64,000 bases of DNA, taken from assembly GCA_033852175.1 (NCBI GenBank), contig JAWSUY010000022.1, positions 23,113 through 87,112 on the forward strand, written 5' to 3'. The notes below the pieces were generated by a model. The model had not been told where the DNA came from. It did no database searches and was given only the letters and a program-made list of their open reading frames with translations. Positions 38,801 through 45,813 of the stretch are shown here, one piece after another. Each line of letters starts with the position of its first letter. The first letter of the stretch is position 1. A program made the position numbers and the translations under genes. The stretch is from Agarilytica sp033852175 (GTDB lineage Bacteria > Pseudomonadota > Gammaproteobacteria > Pseudomonadales > Cellvibrionaceae).

Positions 38801-39395
38801 TGATTTTGTTCCTCTAGCGGGTGACGCAAAAGGAATTGGAGAAGCTATTGCAGATCCGACGCTTGTTAATGTCACTGCCGCTGTGGTGGGCATTATTCCG
38901 GGTGTGGGGGACCTCGCAGCGAAGGCTATTAAAAACACGGATAAAATTGGTGATATTGTTGATTCCGCTAAAAATCTTTTTAAAAATAGTGATTCTTCTA
39001 AAAAAGTTGATAGTTTAAACGGGAGTGCAAAACCAGATAGCTCGGGGAATACTCCTGATACTGGGGTTACTCCTGATAGTGGTTCAGCTGCAAAGAAAAC
39101 ACTAGCCGAGCGTGGAGAAGAATTGGCACAAAGGAATGGAAACAAAAACAGCGTGACTATTAAACAGGCCGATGGACATACTCGAGTTGATCTTAGAGGT
39201 AAACCTCATTCTTCTAAAGAATTGGGTAATGAGTCTGTTCCAACTCCCCATGCTCAGAAATATAAAAACAACATCATCCCTGAAGGCCCGCGAAAAGGTC
39301 AGATAGGTAATGTTTCTAAAGATGGTGATGTTATACCAGGGGATTCGGATATGCTCAGAATGGTCGATAGTTTCTTGAAATCTAAAGGTCAATAG
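29877..39395 (+). CDS. Giant SpvB/Rhs polymorphic toxin with C-terminal toxin tip
   Basis: This secreted protein has 3172 residues from the chosen start, which begins with signal peptide MQRILFFGLFLFSLVVSGHA. Residues about 25-960 are Ig/Fn3-like modules rich in Ser and Thr, in three tandem copies of roughly 255 residues. An SpvB-type domain begins near 979 (DKSGAFNYSVPIDVSPGING, LGYSSTAQNGLMGWGW). FG-GAP/VCBS motifs such as DFNGDGLDDYY and DVNGDGLVDIV follow, then many YD/RHS repeats. The Rhs core is at about 2895 (IHMNGRVYDPVVGRFVSPDP, ending in YTDPTGE). After the core come a hydrophobic pre-toxin linker (DFVPLAGDAKGIGEA) and a tip of about 100 residues resembling polymorphic toxin type 24 (VDLRGKPHSSKE, VPTPHAQKYK). 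An ATG 54 bases upstream is an alternative start. Confidence 0.93.
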   Translation: MQRILFFGLFLFSLVVSGHAWSGVTASPNPSSTGNFTISWTGAEDESVVTETVGGSSEVVNITSGSQYSVSGKATGSYTYSVVTQMSPHRCAYYCLPENLGSVTVTVTAPPPPSIPGSLSVPSIASNGSYTVSWAASSGSVSAYHLQERANGGSWNTVQTSTSRSKSFSKGDNKYYDYRVKACGASCSNYSASKRVTVPAASISLSASNIQYNTSAFTLTWSSVMTSSCSWSAGSLSGTSGSKSFVVSGWTDIGYSNIWIKNTTMTCNKFGGGTISKTLTLDSSGLPPKPTVSVSWNKSNSYVGQSATLNWSSTLASSCTLDGGSVSFSGSRSYSFSNTSSVNKTVTCTNSGGSTSASDSISVAYTTPGVPGAISAPSTASTGSYTVSWSASSGTLTAYQLQERANGGSWSTIQTSTSRSRSFSKNANKYYDYRIRACNNNACSGYNASKRVTIPAASITVSASPSPIQFTDDSFTLTWSSVMTSSCSWSSGSISGKSGNKSFTLSGWTPTGVDSIQQKNTTLTCNVIGGGTVSKSLTVYAESLPPKPTVNVTWNKNSAFVGQSATLTWATSDATSCSLDSASASLNSSKNYTFTTDGTVTKTVTCTNAQGSTSASDSITVAYTTPGVPGTTSAPSTASTGSYTVSWSASSGTLTAYQLQESANGGSWSTIQTSTSRSRSFSKNASKYYDYRIRACNNNACSGYNTSKRVTIPAASITVSASPSPLNFTSNVFTLTWNSTMTTGCSWSAGSISGSEGSKVLSVTGWTPVGIDDLQRKMTTLTCNVIGGGTVTEDVELTALAVLPLPSIDIQWVDIGESITLTWTSTYAENCFIGADAVAINGSETFVFNAINLSEKTLTCSNEAGEVSATAPIPKPLVSVAWDKTSVAIGGSATLTWSSIGADACEYHSVTAVSASQLVTLNFAGDISHNVTCSNASGKTEAAATISVYRPSFQSLENDPENDAQSGNVYYGKTPGEHSIDKSGAFNYSVPIDVSPGINGMQPDISLGYSSTAQNGLMGWGWNISGLSAISRCPASVARDGYPSGISDGENYKYCLDGQRLVQLANGEYRTESETFKRITKNSDSWLVENPDGSQVSYGENDGVTHAKSLDYADGTISWLMDKKSDVSGNYMTYIYEREEDNGHVAIKEIQYTQNDNAQDTYNTLKFYYEERDDVSTRYSAKTLFTVDQRLSRVEAKAGGMLVYVYNIDYENVDGVERADPLKTSRVKSVSKCFASSSSCAEPIVFEWSSTHRDNYILDDADQEYVLDEDIAEDRYIEIPEVFEGPTDELTGGMLIQSGFPVSTGGRRPLNFGGVRGDFDGDNKLEVIWIQGSATEGESGTARKVAMSAGDPGVAFTYTDVYESVVRTFEGKYDGKESPNDSYNVLNGAVADFNGDGLDDYYIKRNTSIDVFLSNGITLIYSDGYSMTKADLGIFNAKTCCQLGQRVTKDWLYNYVIKDINGDNLVDILRMPLWDVVDVLATISDFGVDDISVAINNGDGFDEFERWATSTDFSFLDTQVSDSYLSLADVNGDSLVDLVGLDGQVGINTGLTFVFDASWSENINLPVLPYNMHIFVSVDSLPGDIAGGLASGNAGGGLVVPGYAEGPPGVSIVRSSFSPFASVTRVADVNGDGLVDIVAVRWDGIYVSLSNGREFLSAVMWSDALTYHDLVPFCNMMECNTRRRTFELQDANRDGMADVLYTRAWNITGKKDASDVMAIYSKGRVDSEGEGFTAPVMMASIAPLPDGAPQDSNAERLGKPYVTEEGDLVIHRQPSFFHAEMLVFIGIPLIETVDVAVKIGINQHQILGVHESNTRRLSVEYKKLSDSKVYIQTGVTKDDSKISSRYPTTYSYYDSDGQASVMPDHTLHSAARGLQVVSTLSVYDGANLSTQDGYFYKNRRTHRLGLGSLGFEQVQKTTTLAGQTQKVRTVSDYLQEVGQESSYLLVAPSKATQCVITNANTTGCETATGTTLLSEHKQNWKVRVYDDGSSPRFHSYALEEETKNYDLTTGTLVNTISKRLYNDSVRTSCPVQSDITSENRTTITNDHFDAYGTPLDSIENRCDTFGVTGTYTDNDNISNDTVNWCLHQTQDPKVHTWVYDEENGIQRNSTRHTRYSYNSSGAGVCRVGTETREPSAGNELWLQKTFSYNGYGTQSSITETVNDFPNDGIGFTSRTYLLNESFSDQGERTVISTNALGHAHTEIFGAEFGSLKRAIDANDLIFDYFYDVLGRVTYTENLGVVTIYDYRSCDNCFAYNADAAWYSQSKTEGQSATRSYFDGLGREVGSRWRGLTGNLYYIGQKYNSLGLPEYMTEPFGGSDTPSDLATRTYFDVLGRITQTDFPTGVSQTVNYTVVDGAATVITTDTADHSTEQRFDALGREKTITDALNIRVSYWHDAQGNVSDIQVAETDDSNKINHQIIFDLLGRKTRLNDPDIGFIDYTYNAFGHLAEQENSEGERICYFYDEQDRQINRFDNASSSCTGGVQHQWVYDEFANGLLSRVLGRDTKNRVQNTAYSYTPDYLLPETASQLINGETFTVTNYYDQFNRPVGFAYPTGFTLEQRYNSYGHPHQSVNVLDGEVLWQANDDDARGNLTDFGFGNGASVLSVFRPETGLIESRLATLNSTILQDHLYTFDDEGNLRTRQDRRALVTQNFCYDALYRLTDQVIGSSCSDVFGRSYDGSAYHYDIHGNLTQKDEITDYDYTGSGGPHAVSFAKGNNYTYDNAGRMVTGFGGRVIDYSAFGKPTYMGFENGYQTEVTYGALQTRVQRGDVENGELTSTVYVDKHYERITTPDGKVEHRHYMAGWGVHVTTEDNAITEDYNVYFTKDHIGSMASKSDDRLAQTVKFHANEPWGRRQDQDWSGVTYDTLSGTELEEMTFGTTRGFTDHEHLDGVGLIHMNGRVYDPVVGRFVSPDPWIQDPENSQSFNRYSYVINNPLRYTDPTGEMFEVDLSADMIKQMSDLTDMERTVISTGIDFVPLAGDAKGIGEAIADPTLVNVTAAVVGIIPGVGDLAAKAIKNTDKIGDIVDSAKNLFKNSDSSKKVDSLNGSAKPDSSGNTPDTGVTPDSGSAAKKTLAERGEELAQRNGNKNSVTIKQADGHTRVDLRGKPHSSKELGNESVPTPHAQKYKNNIIPEGPRKGQIGNVSKDGDVIPGDSDMLRMVDSFLKSKGQ
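30213..32280 (+). repeat. Three tandem modules within the rhs gene (about 756-774 bp each)
   Basis: Modules start near 30213, 30969 and 31743. The last two are nearly identical over their first 300 bases and exactly 774 bp (258 codons) apart. The first is more diverged (GSLSVPSIASNGSYTVSW against APSTASTGSYTVSW). Each module contains an Fn3-like segment and two Ig-like segments with CSW or CSL cores. Confidence 0.85.
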
Positions 39396-39396
39396 A

Positions 39397-39813
39397 ATGT
39401 TAATCGAAAACTTTAAAGTAGTAGACTCTATAGCCATTGAAATCGATGGCGTATATTTGGATCTTCATTCTAACTTTGATTTTATAAAATTATCGTATGA
39501 CATTGGTAAACGGTGTGTTGAGTTAGAATGGAATAAGTGTTCTGGAGAGTGGGCTAAGGCTGAAAAGAACGAAAGATTGAAAATGGTATTTAAGTCGGTC
39601 GATGTTTTTAGGACTCATTCGAGAGACAGTAAAAAACCATTTTCTGAGGATGCCTGTTTGAGTTATATTGGTTTTTTGCACTCGGATGATTTAGCTATCA
39701 TGGATGGTTTTTTACCTGCTGAGGATTCAGATGAAAATTATCATATGATATTGGGGTTTGAAAGCGGGTTCGCAGTTAAGATCTTTGCCAAATCGATTGA
39801 AGTTTGTATCTAA
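39397..39813 (+). CDS. Candidate immunity protein for the Rhs toxin tip
   Basis: This 138-residue acidic, soluble protein without a signal peptide starts one base after the toxin stop codon (TAGAATG). Position, size and the lack of an export signal fit an immunity protein that binds the tip in the cytoplasm before or between cell contacts. I recognise no named immunity family. The 135-bp repeat begins nine bases after its stop, so toxin tip, immunity gene and repeat form a unit. Confidence 0.78.
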   Translation: MLIENFKVVDSIAIEIDGVYLDLHSNFDFIKLSYDIGKRCVELEWNKCSGEWAKAEKNERLKMVFKSVDVFRTHSRDSKKPFSEDACLSYIGFLHSDDLAIMDGFLPAEDSDENYHMILGFESGFAVKIFAKSIEVCI

Positions 39814-39821
39814 AATTACGA

Positions 39822-39956
39822 AAGCTCTGGGGGCAGACTCGATTGAAAACTAAATAAGTCCAGTGTCGGCGGAGAGTAAAACCTCCGTCACTACGTTCCT
39901 CCGGTCAGTTTTCCGCTTCGCTGCAAACTGAATAGACAATAATGCTGCTGTGTCGT
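39822..39956 (+). repeat. 135-bp cassette-boundary repeat, copy A
   Basis: This repeat is the same length as copy B at 47498-47632, with about twelve substitutions and no indels by hand count. It starts with AAGCTC followed by GGGGGCAGACTCGATTGAA. It contains two small hairpins (CGGAG/CTCCG near 39875 and TCAGTTT/AAACTGA near 39905-39932) and ends with GCTGCTGTGTCGT. Each copy follows an immunity candidate gene. Confidence 0.92.
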
Positions 39957-39963
39957 ATGTCAT

Positions 39964-40043
39964 GGCGTTTGCAAAATACCGTTACTAAAGCCGCTGTGCA
40001 GCAATGCCCAGCGGCTTTTCTTTTTCTAGTTTGGGCAAACGCC
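39964..40043. repeat. 9-bp inverted repeat enclosing a terminator
   Basis: GGCGTTTGC at 39964-39972 is inverted as GCAAACGCC at 40035-40043, and the terminator at 39987 lies between them. It may mark the left end of the mobile module or simply extend the terminator structure. Confidence 0.55.
39987..40026 (+). terminator. Rho-independent terminator after the first Rhs cassette
   Basis: The stem AAAGCCGCTG/CAGCGGCTTT (39987-39996/40009-40018) is perfect over ten pairs with a 12-base loop. A T-rich run (TTTTCTTTTTCT) follows on the plus strand. It would end transcription from the rhs-immunity pair before the mobile module. Confidence 0.85.
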
Positions 40044-40601
40044 ACGCCAAACTCCATAGCCCTTTCCAAGCCAAACCTCCCCCAGGGCGGCGCAAAAAAC
40101 GCGCCGTCCTTCCCCGCCCTTAAAAACCTACCCGCTATATGTGGCAAGTGGGTTCCGAGTTCGACGTGATTAGCTCCGTCAATAAAATGTGCCGATGCGA
40201 ACATTGTAGCGGGTAGGTACGGGCTGGTCGTTTGGCTTAAATCTATTACCCCCAATCGGCTCTGGCTTCCTGCTTCGCTCTACCGACTGCATCCATGCAG
40301 TCGACACCCAAGGGGGCTTCAAAGATAAGGCAACGGCAAAGCCGCAAAACTTTTTATAAACCCATAGAGAATCTTATAACCCCGCGCGGAAAATAATCCT
40401 GTTTTTTCTCAGCCCCCGTTGCCGCACGTTCAGCCCGTGCCCGCTGGAAGTACGTGTCTGCTGTTTCCCCTTCAGTTTAGCCTCGTGCTCGGTCAGTAAA
40501 GGCCGAGCCACGCAAGCGTGGTGCTACGCAGCCTTGACAGCCCTGCGCGCGTGGCTGGTTGAGAGGGGCAAACAACAACCACTCAATCAGGAAATAATAT
40601 T
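40044..40601. other. Hairpin-rich non-coding leader of the mobile module
   Basis: The stretch is more GC-rich than its surroundings, and I find no gene with a ribosome site. It contains strong hairpins at 40284-40303 (CGACTGCAT, CC, ATGCAGTCG) and 40508-40521 (CCACGC, AA, GCGTGG). A leftward open frame covers 39905-40255 but crosses repeat A and has no supporting features. The stretch may hold the end, origin or attachment region of the element. Confidence 0.45.
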
Positions 40602-40838
40602 ATGATAAATGTCCCAAATGACATCAAGAAAATCATTAACGTTGCGAATGAGTTATCAACTACAAATATGACAGGAGCAACAACAAGCGAAGTGATAGCG
40701 GCGGCGTTTGTTTTAGAAAGACTGGAATTTTTACCGTATGGCTACAATGTTGTTGAAGCATGGGAACGTATAGGCGATTGGCAGGGCTTAGTTCAAATCA
40801 TTAAAGAAAAATACAGTGATTTATTAGTGCCTTGGTAG
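40602..40838 (+). CDS. Small protein of unknown function in the mobile module
   Basis: This 78-residue protein (MINVPNDIKKIINVANELST, ATTSEVIAAAFVLERLEFLP, YNVVEAWERIGDWQGLV) is predicted helical, with no signal or membrane segment. AGGAAA lies nine bases before the ATG and a strong terminator follows at once, so it is a well-formed single-gene unit. I do not recognise a family. Similar small genes often sit at the edge of integrative elements. Confidence 0.75.
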   Translation: MINVPNDIKKIINVANELSTTNMTGATTSEVIAAAFVLERLEFLPYGYNVVEAWERIGDWQGLVQIIKEKYSDLLVPW

Positions 40839-40846
40839 GGAGAAAA

Positions 40847-40868
40847 GGGCGCGTAGCGCCCTTTTATT
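40847..40868 (+). terminator. Rho-independent terminator
   Basis: GGGCGC, loop GTA, GCGCCC, then TTTTATTATT. It ends the small gene at 40602 and lies directly between it and the convergent toxin gene; the A-run on its other side could let it work in both directions. Confidence 0.9.
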
Positions 40869-40869
40869 A

Positions 40870-41160
40870 TTAAGGTAAATCTTCAGCTTTAAAATCCAAG
40901 CGTTTGTGAATGACGGCGAGTATAAAGCTCTGATCGTTTTTAACCTCATACATAACCCGATAAGAATAAATGTGAAGTTCTTGAATTTCAGGTTTGCCAA
41001 CCTCGGGGACCATTTTCCCTACGTTAGGGAGTTCGTTCAAGATGTCGGTCTTCTCTCGAATCTCTTGAGCGACTTTTTTAGCGTAGAACTTGGTGTCTTT
41101 GGCAATAAAATCATGGATGTGTTTAAGGTCTGCTTTGGCAGGATAAGTCCAAATTACCAT
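40870..41160 (-). CDS. ParE/RelE-family toxin
   Basis: This 96-residue protein has the RelE/ParE fold pattern: VIWTYPAKADLKHIHDFIA at the start, an internal ELPNVGKMVPE turn, and YSYRVMYEVKNDQSFILAVIHKRLDF near the end, with the Arg and His usual for the family. ParE members poison gyrase and RelE members cut mRNA in the ribosome; the sequence favours the ParE side. It overlaps its antitoxin gene by seven bases. A pair like this stabilises mobile elements. Confidence 0.9.
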   Translation of the reverse strand: MVIWTYPAKADLKHIHDFIAKDTKFYAKKVAQEIREKTDILNELPNVGKMVPEVGKPEIQELHIYSYRVMYEVKNDQSFILAVIHKRLDFKAEDLP

Positions 41161-41333
41161 GAATCGATATCTCGCCGTAATTCTTCGCTGGTAAGCGTTT
41201 GACCTTGTTCCACGGCTTCTTGTCCTTTACGGATTTTATCGAGTACGTAGAGTCGGTACATGATCTCTTCCATATCCGCATTGTCTGGCAATAGGTTGAT
41301 CGTGTTTAACGCATCTTGTTTAGCTGCTTGCAT
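41154..41333 (-). CDS. Antitoxin partner of the ParE-type toxin
   Basis: This short gene encodes 59 residues beginning MQAAKQDALNTINLLPDNAD and ending ELRRDIDSW. Its start is 41333, and its stop lies inside the first codons of the toxin gene. The middle (MEEIMYRLYVLDKIRKGQEAV) is helical. The GQTLTSEELRRDI end is typical of small antitoxins that precede ParE toxins. The antitoxin-first order with overlap supports coupled translation and joint autoregulation. Confidence 0.88.
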   Translation of the reverse strand: MQAAKQDALNTINLLPDNADMEEIMYRLYVLDKIRKGQEAVEQGQTLTSEELRRDIDSW

Positions 41334-41405
41334 GGTAGTGTTCCTCGGGCCTGGGTATTGGTCGTGCCGTTGTGTAAGGGTATTTAGCCCCTTTATATTT
41401 GCGAA

Positions 41406-41795
41406 CTAGTTGTTACTCATAAGTTTAGTCATTTGAGACTTTTTAACGAAACTGTCGATGACGAGTGCTAAGGCTTTTTGGTCTTCATCCGTAAGATTGT
41501 CTACTTGTTGGTAGAGGCTATGAAGTTCGTAGTTGTGAATCTGGATATCGCTGGACGGCTCTTTGCGCCCGGCGAGTTCATCAAGGCTGATTCGTAAAAT
41601 ATCGGCAATCTTGATAACTGTGTCGAGCTGGGGAGTTGCGCTGCCTCGTTCCCACCGGTTATAGACTCTAGGGTCTGCGCCTATTAGTTCGGCAAGGCGA
41701 GTTTGTGTGATGCTGCGTGAAGAGCGTAGCAGTTTGAGCCGTTCAGAGAATGCTGACATATCCAATAAGCCTATCCAAATATGGGAAGCCGCCAT
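41406..41795 (-). CDS. XRE-family helix-turn-helix regulator
   Basis: This 129-residue protein has a clear HTH_3 domain (FSERLKLLRSSRSITQTRLAELIG, DPRVYNRWERGSATPQLD) and a helical tail (LYQQVDNLTDEDQKALALVIDSF). The start at 41795 is chosen for AGGAGG seven bases upstream; an internal ATG at 41759 lacks one. It is divergent from the primase gene with about 100 bases between starts, the usual place for a repressor of an element's replication genes. Confidence 0.88.
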   Translation of the reverse strand: MAASHIWIGLLDMSAFSERLKLLRSSRSITQTRLAELIGADPRVYNRWERGSATPQLDTVIKIADILRISLDELAGRKEPSSDIQIHNYELHSLYQQVDNLTDEDQKALALVIDSFVKKSQMTKLMSNN

Positions 41796-41896
41796 TGTAA
41801 ATCCTCCTACTCGTGGGTCTTGCATGAAATCTACTTTATAGTTTATATTAAAAGCTATTGGTAAGTCTATTGACGGGTTTTTTGGGGAGTCGGCGT

Positions 41897-44842
41897 ATGG
41901 CGCGTATATCAGATCGAGAAGTAGAGAAGGTGAAGATGGGCATCTCTTTAGTTGCTTTGCTTGAACAGCAGGGCTTTGAGCTAAAGAAACAGGGCAAAGA
42001 CTACGCGACCTGCTGCCCGTTTCATGATGATAAGACACCATCATTGATCATTACCCCAGACAAAAATCTCTACAACTGCTTTGGTTGCGGGGCCGCTGGT
42101 TCCGTTATCGACTGGATGATGCAGATCGAAAAAGTGGGCTTCCGTAAAGCGGTGGACCTATTGAGAGAATCATCACTTCCTTCTTTAGCCGCTAAAGATG
42201 TTGGTGCTGCCCCGAAACCCGAAATCAAAAACCCGTTATCCGAAACCGAATCACAAGCCTTAAAGATGAAGGTGGTGAATCATTACCATGCGTGTTTGCT
42301 GGAAAATGTTACGGTCCAAGCCTATTTAAAAAAGCGTGGCCTGGATCATCCCGAGTTAATCAACACGTTCAAGTTAGGCTTTAGTGATCGATCGTTGGGA
42401 AAATTATTATCTCCTCGGCACTTACAGCAAGGTAAAGACGAGCGTGAATCGTTAAAGAAAAATGGCCTGTGTTTAGAAAGTGGAATGGAACGCTTCTCTG
42501 GTTCGTTGGTGGTTCCGGTCATCAATAAAGGCAAAGTTTTTGAAATCTATGGCCGCAAGGTCGGTAATAAATTAAACAAGGACGCTGCACGGCACTTGTA
42601 CTTGCCGGGTAAGCACGAAGGCATCTGGAACCTAGAAGGGATACAGAACCAAACTGAAATCATCCTCTGTGAATCGCTTATAGACGCAATGACCTTATGG
42701 GCCAACGGTTTTAAAAATGTAACGACCAGCTACGGCGTTAATGGATTTACAGAAGAGCTTCATGACTTCATCCGTAATAACATCAAAACCGTGTTTATCG
42801 CATATGATCGTGATGAAGGCGGAAACAAGGCGGCACATGCCCTAATTGAAAAGTTCACAGTCGATAACGTAAAAGCTTTACAGTTAGGCTTTCCGCCAGA
42901 AATGGATATCAACGAATGGGCGCAAGCCTATCAAGAAAGTGAAGAATCCTTTGCTGATATGTTTAACGAATGTCTATTAAGTGCGAGGGCTTCGACACCT
43001 TATTTTTTAGCTGCTGATTCTTCTTTAGTTGCTCAAAAGGTAGAGGAAGCCCTTGTTACTTCCCGCGTGTTGGGTGTGGCTCGTGAAAACGATGACCTCC
43101 ACATCGATCTCGGCCAACGGCATTACCGCGTTCGTGGCCTAGAAAAAAATAAACACCGCGAACAGTTGAAAATAAACCTGATGCTCCGCCATGGTGATAA
43201 CTTCTTTATCGATGCCCTGGATCTCTACCAATCCAAGCAACGCCAACAGTTTATCAAGCAAGCCGTTGTGGAATGTGGTGTTGACGAGGGCATATTAAAA
43301 GCCGACCTCGGTAAGCTCTTGTTAACGCTTGAGCACGAACAAGAAAACCACTTGAAGGCAGGCGCTAAAGAAAAACCGGTAGAGCTGAGTAAAGACGAAA
43401 CCGACTCGGCGTTGTTACTACTTAAAGACCCTGATCTTTTGAATCGTATCGTTAACGACTTTGGATTGTGTGGCGTGGTGGGCGAAGCCACCAATGCCTT
43501 AGTGGGCTATCTTGCTGCCACCTCTCGTAAGCTTGAAAAGCCATTGGCGGTGATGATCCAAAGCACCAGCGCCGCCGGTAAATCGTCATTAATGGATGCA
43601 GTCTTAAACTTTATGCCGAGTGAAGAACGGATGCAGTACTCGGCCATGACGGGCCAAGCCCTTTACTATCTGGGCGAAACAAACCTTAAACATAAGATCT
43701 TGGCCATTGCCGAAGAAGAGGGCGCAAGTAATGCGAGCTACGCCTTAAAGCTATTGCAAAGCGAGGGCGAAATCACTATCGCCAGTACGAGTAAAGATGA
43801 AAGCAGTGGTGATTTGCAAACCAAAGAATACACGGTGGAAGGACCGGTGATGCTGTTTCTTACGACGACGGCTATTGATGTTGATGAGGAATTATTAAAT
43901 CGTTGCTTAGTGATTACGGTCAACGAAAGCCAACCCCAAACGAATGCCATCCACGATCAGCAGCGCTTTAATGACACGATCGAAGGCTTACTGGCAAAAG
44001 AACATAAGCAGGATGTTCTCACGTGTCACCATAACGCCCAACGGTTATTAAAGTCTGTGCATGTGGTAAACCCCTTCGCAAAACAACTCACGTTCTTAAG
44101 TCATCAAACCCGCTCAAGACGAGACCATCAAAAATACCTGACCCTGATTAAGAGCGTAACGTTATTGCATCAATACCAACGTGAGATGAAAACCATCACG
44201 CACAATGAAAAAGTGATTGAATACATTGAGGTTGCGTTAAGTGATATTGAAATAGCGAACGAACTTGCTCATGAAGTGTTGGGGCGCACGCTGGATGAAC
44301 TGCCGCCGCAAACCAGAACCTTATTAACGCGCATTCAAACGATGGTGGGGGAAGCCTGCAAAGCGGATAATGTCGAGCAGACTACTTATCGTTTTAGCCG
44401 TCGGGATGTGCGTGTGTATACGGGTTGGGGTGAAACCCAAGTCCGCGTGCATATGCAAAGGCTTGTTGATATGGAATATGTGTTAACCCATCGCGGTTCG
44501 CGTGGCCATAGCTATGAATACGAATTGCTGTTCGATGATGCGCAAGGAATGGATGCGCCGCACGTCAATGGCTTGTTGGATGTGAGTGTTTTAAGAAAGC
44601 AATCATCACCAATGCACACTTCGATGAATGGTTCGCGGGGTAATGGTGATATGTTCGCGGGGTCATCGCGGCCCCAACGCGGTGCTATCGCGGCGGGTTC
44701 GCACAGTGATAAAAACGGATCGCAGCCCAAGTGTGATAAGACTTTAGAGTTGTTTGAAAAGGCAAATGCGAAAAAAAGAATAATAGGGAAAGAAAAAATG
44801 AACAAAATGCCGTTCACGTGTTGGCGGAATAAAACGGAGTGA
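41897..44842 (+). CDS. CHC2 zinc-finger primase with Toprim and ATPase domains
   Basis: This 981-residue replication protein of a mobile element has an N-terminal zinc-binding primase finger (CCPFHDDKTPSL, YNCFGCGAAG). A Toprim domain is at about residues 250-330 (ILCESLIDAMTLWANG, FIAYDRDEGGNKAA). A large C-terminal ATPase has Walker A TSAAGKSSLMD at about 557, Walker B LAIAEEEG and a motif LFLTTTAID. A winged-helix-like end follows (FSRRDVRVYTGWGETQVRVHMQRL). The combination resembles primase-helicases of integrative elements and phage satellites. GGGGAG precedes the ATG. Its last codons overlap the recombinase start in GTGA, so the two are coupled. Confidence 0.88.
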   Translation: MARISDREVEKVKMGISLVALLEQQGFELKKQGKDYATCCPFHDDKTPSLIITPDKNLYNCFGCGAAGSVIDWMMQIEKVGFRKAVDLLRESSLPSLAAKDVGAAPKPEIKNPLSETESQALKMKVVNHYHACLLENVTVQAYLKKRGLDHPELINTFKLGFSDRSLGKLLSPRHLQQGKDERESLKKNGLCLESGMERFSGSLVVPVINKGKVFEIYGRKVGNKLNKDAARHLYLPGKHEGIWNLEGIQNQTEIILCESLIDAMTLWANGFKNVTTSYGVNGFTEELHDFIRNNIKTVFIAYDRDEGGNKAAHALIEKFTVDNVKALQLGFPPEMDINEWAQAYQESEESFADMFNECLLSARASTPYFLAADSSLVAQKVEEALVTSRVLGVARENDDLHIDLGQRHYRVRGLEKNKHREQLKINLMLRHGDNFFIDALDLYQSKQRQQFIKQAVVECGVDEGILKADLGKLLLTLEHEQENHLKAGAKEKPVELSKDETDSALLLLKDPDLLNRIVNDFGLCGVVGEATNALVGYLAATSRKLEKPLAVMIQSTSAAGKSSLMDAVLNFMPSEERMQYSAMTGQALYYLGETNLKHKILAIAEEEGASNASYALKLLQSEGEITIASTSKDESSGDLQTKEYTVEGPVMLFLTTTAIDVDEELLNRCLVITVNESQPQTNAIHDQQRFNDTIEGLLAKEHKQDVLTCHHNAQRLLKSVHVVNPFAKQLTFLSHQTRSRRDHQKYLTLIKSVTLLHQYQREMKTITHNEKVIEYIEVALSDIEIANELAHEVLGRTLDELPPQTRTLLTRIQTMVGEACKADNVEQTTYRFSRRDVRVYTGWGETQVRVHMQRLVDMEYVLTHRGSRGHSYEYELLFDDAQGMDAPHVNGLLDVSVLRKQSSPMHTSMNGSRGNGDMFAGSSRPQRGAIAAGSHSDKNGSQPKCDKTLELFEKANAKKRIIGKEKMNKMPFTCWRNKTE

Positions 44843-45813
44843 AAAAAGAAAATCCGATTGCCCCGTTAAATAACCCCGAAGGCTTTGGCCGTTTAGGCGA
44901 AAAATACTTTAGTGCTTTAGCCATTCTCAACCGAACACCGGCGACCATCGAAAATAAACGTGCGCAACTCAAATTGTTTGTGGACTGGTGCGTAGTGAGA
45001 AGCATCGAATGCCCCGAACAGCTTACACAAAGTACAGCCGAAGGTTATCAGAAGCATCTTTACCATCGGCGTAAACCCAACGGAAAATCGCTAACCGTTC
45101 CCACGCAACGTGGGCGAATGACTGTAGTCAAAATGTTTTACCGTTGGTTGGTGAGCGCTGGTTACTTGTCGACGTCTCCCTGGGAAAAGATCTTACTGCC
45201 GAAACTTCCAAAGGCATTACCCAAAGCGGTTCTGAACGAGGAAGAAATGGAGGTTGTGCTACAACAGCCGGACGTGAAGACTCCGACAGGTCTACGAGAT
45301 CGCGCGATGATGGAAATGCTTTACTCGACCGGCGTTCGTCGAATGGAAATCCTCAACGTGAAAACCTACGATCTCGATTGTTATCGAGGCCTGATCCGAA
45401 TCAACGAAGGCAAAGGCAATAAAGATCGTATCATCCCAATCGGTGATCGGGCCTTGAGATGGATCGAGCATTATCAAAACCAAAGCCGACCGGAGTTGGC
45501 GCAACGGATGGACGAGGAAACGCTGTTCATCAGTCAGCGTGGCAAACCCTTAACACGTTCGACACTCACCAATCGCTTTGGCGATTACATCCGCCAGGCG
45601 GGCCTGAGCAAGCCTGGGAGCGTCCACATCTTCCGTCACACCACCGCAACGGTTATGTTAGAGAACGGCGCTGATATCCGTCATATACAAGCCATGCTGG
45701 GTCATGAGGATCTATCGACGACCCAGATCTATACGCATGTCGCGGTAACTCATCTAAAAGATGTTCATAGTAAAACCCATCCCGCTCGATTGATTGAAAA
45801 AGACTCAATCTAG
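44839..45813 (+). CDS. Tyrosine recombinase/integrase (XerC/D-like)
   Basis: This 324-residue recombinase has a SAM-like N-terminal domain (TIENKRAQLKLFVDWCV) and a catalytic domain with R167 in STGVRRMEI. K195 is in EGKGNKDR, H263-R266 in HIFRH, H289 in LGHEDLS, and nucleophile Y298 in TQIYTHV. All catalytic residues are present. The start is GTG inside the stop of the primase gene, an overlap implying one functional unit. It ends 146 bases before the orphan Rhs tip. It may integrate the element, or act on the repeats around the Rhs cassettes. Confidence 0.93.
   Translation: MKKENPIAPLNNPEGFGRLGEKYFSALAILNRTPATIENKRAQLKLFVDWCVVRSIECPEQLTQSTAEGYQKHLYHRRKPNGKSLTVPTQRGRMTVVKMFYRWLVSAGYLSTSPWEKILLPKLPKALPKAVLNEEEMEVVLQQPDVKTPTGLRDRAMMEMLYSTGVRRMEILNVKTYDLDCYRGLIRINEGKGNKDRIIPIGDRALRWIEHYQNQSRPELAQRMDEETLFISQRGKPLTRSTLTNRFGDYIRQAGLSKPGSVHIFRHTTATVMLENGADIRHIQAMLGHEDLSTTQIYTHVAVTHLKDVHSKTHPARLIEKDSI

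Noticed and set aside
39822..39956. Treating the 135-bp repeats as IS ends
   Set aside because: They are direct rather than inverted, each follows an immunity candidate gene, and the nearby IS has its own different inverted repeats.
39905..40255. A leftward frame of 116 codons
   Set aside because: It overlaps repeat A and the terminator at 39987, and its composition follows structured DNA rather than protein.
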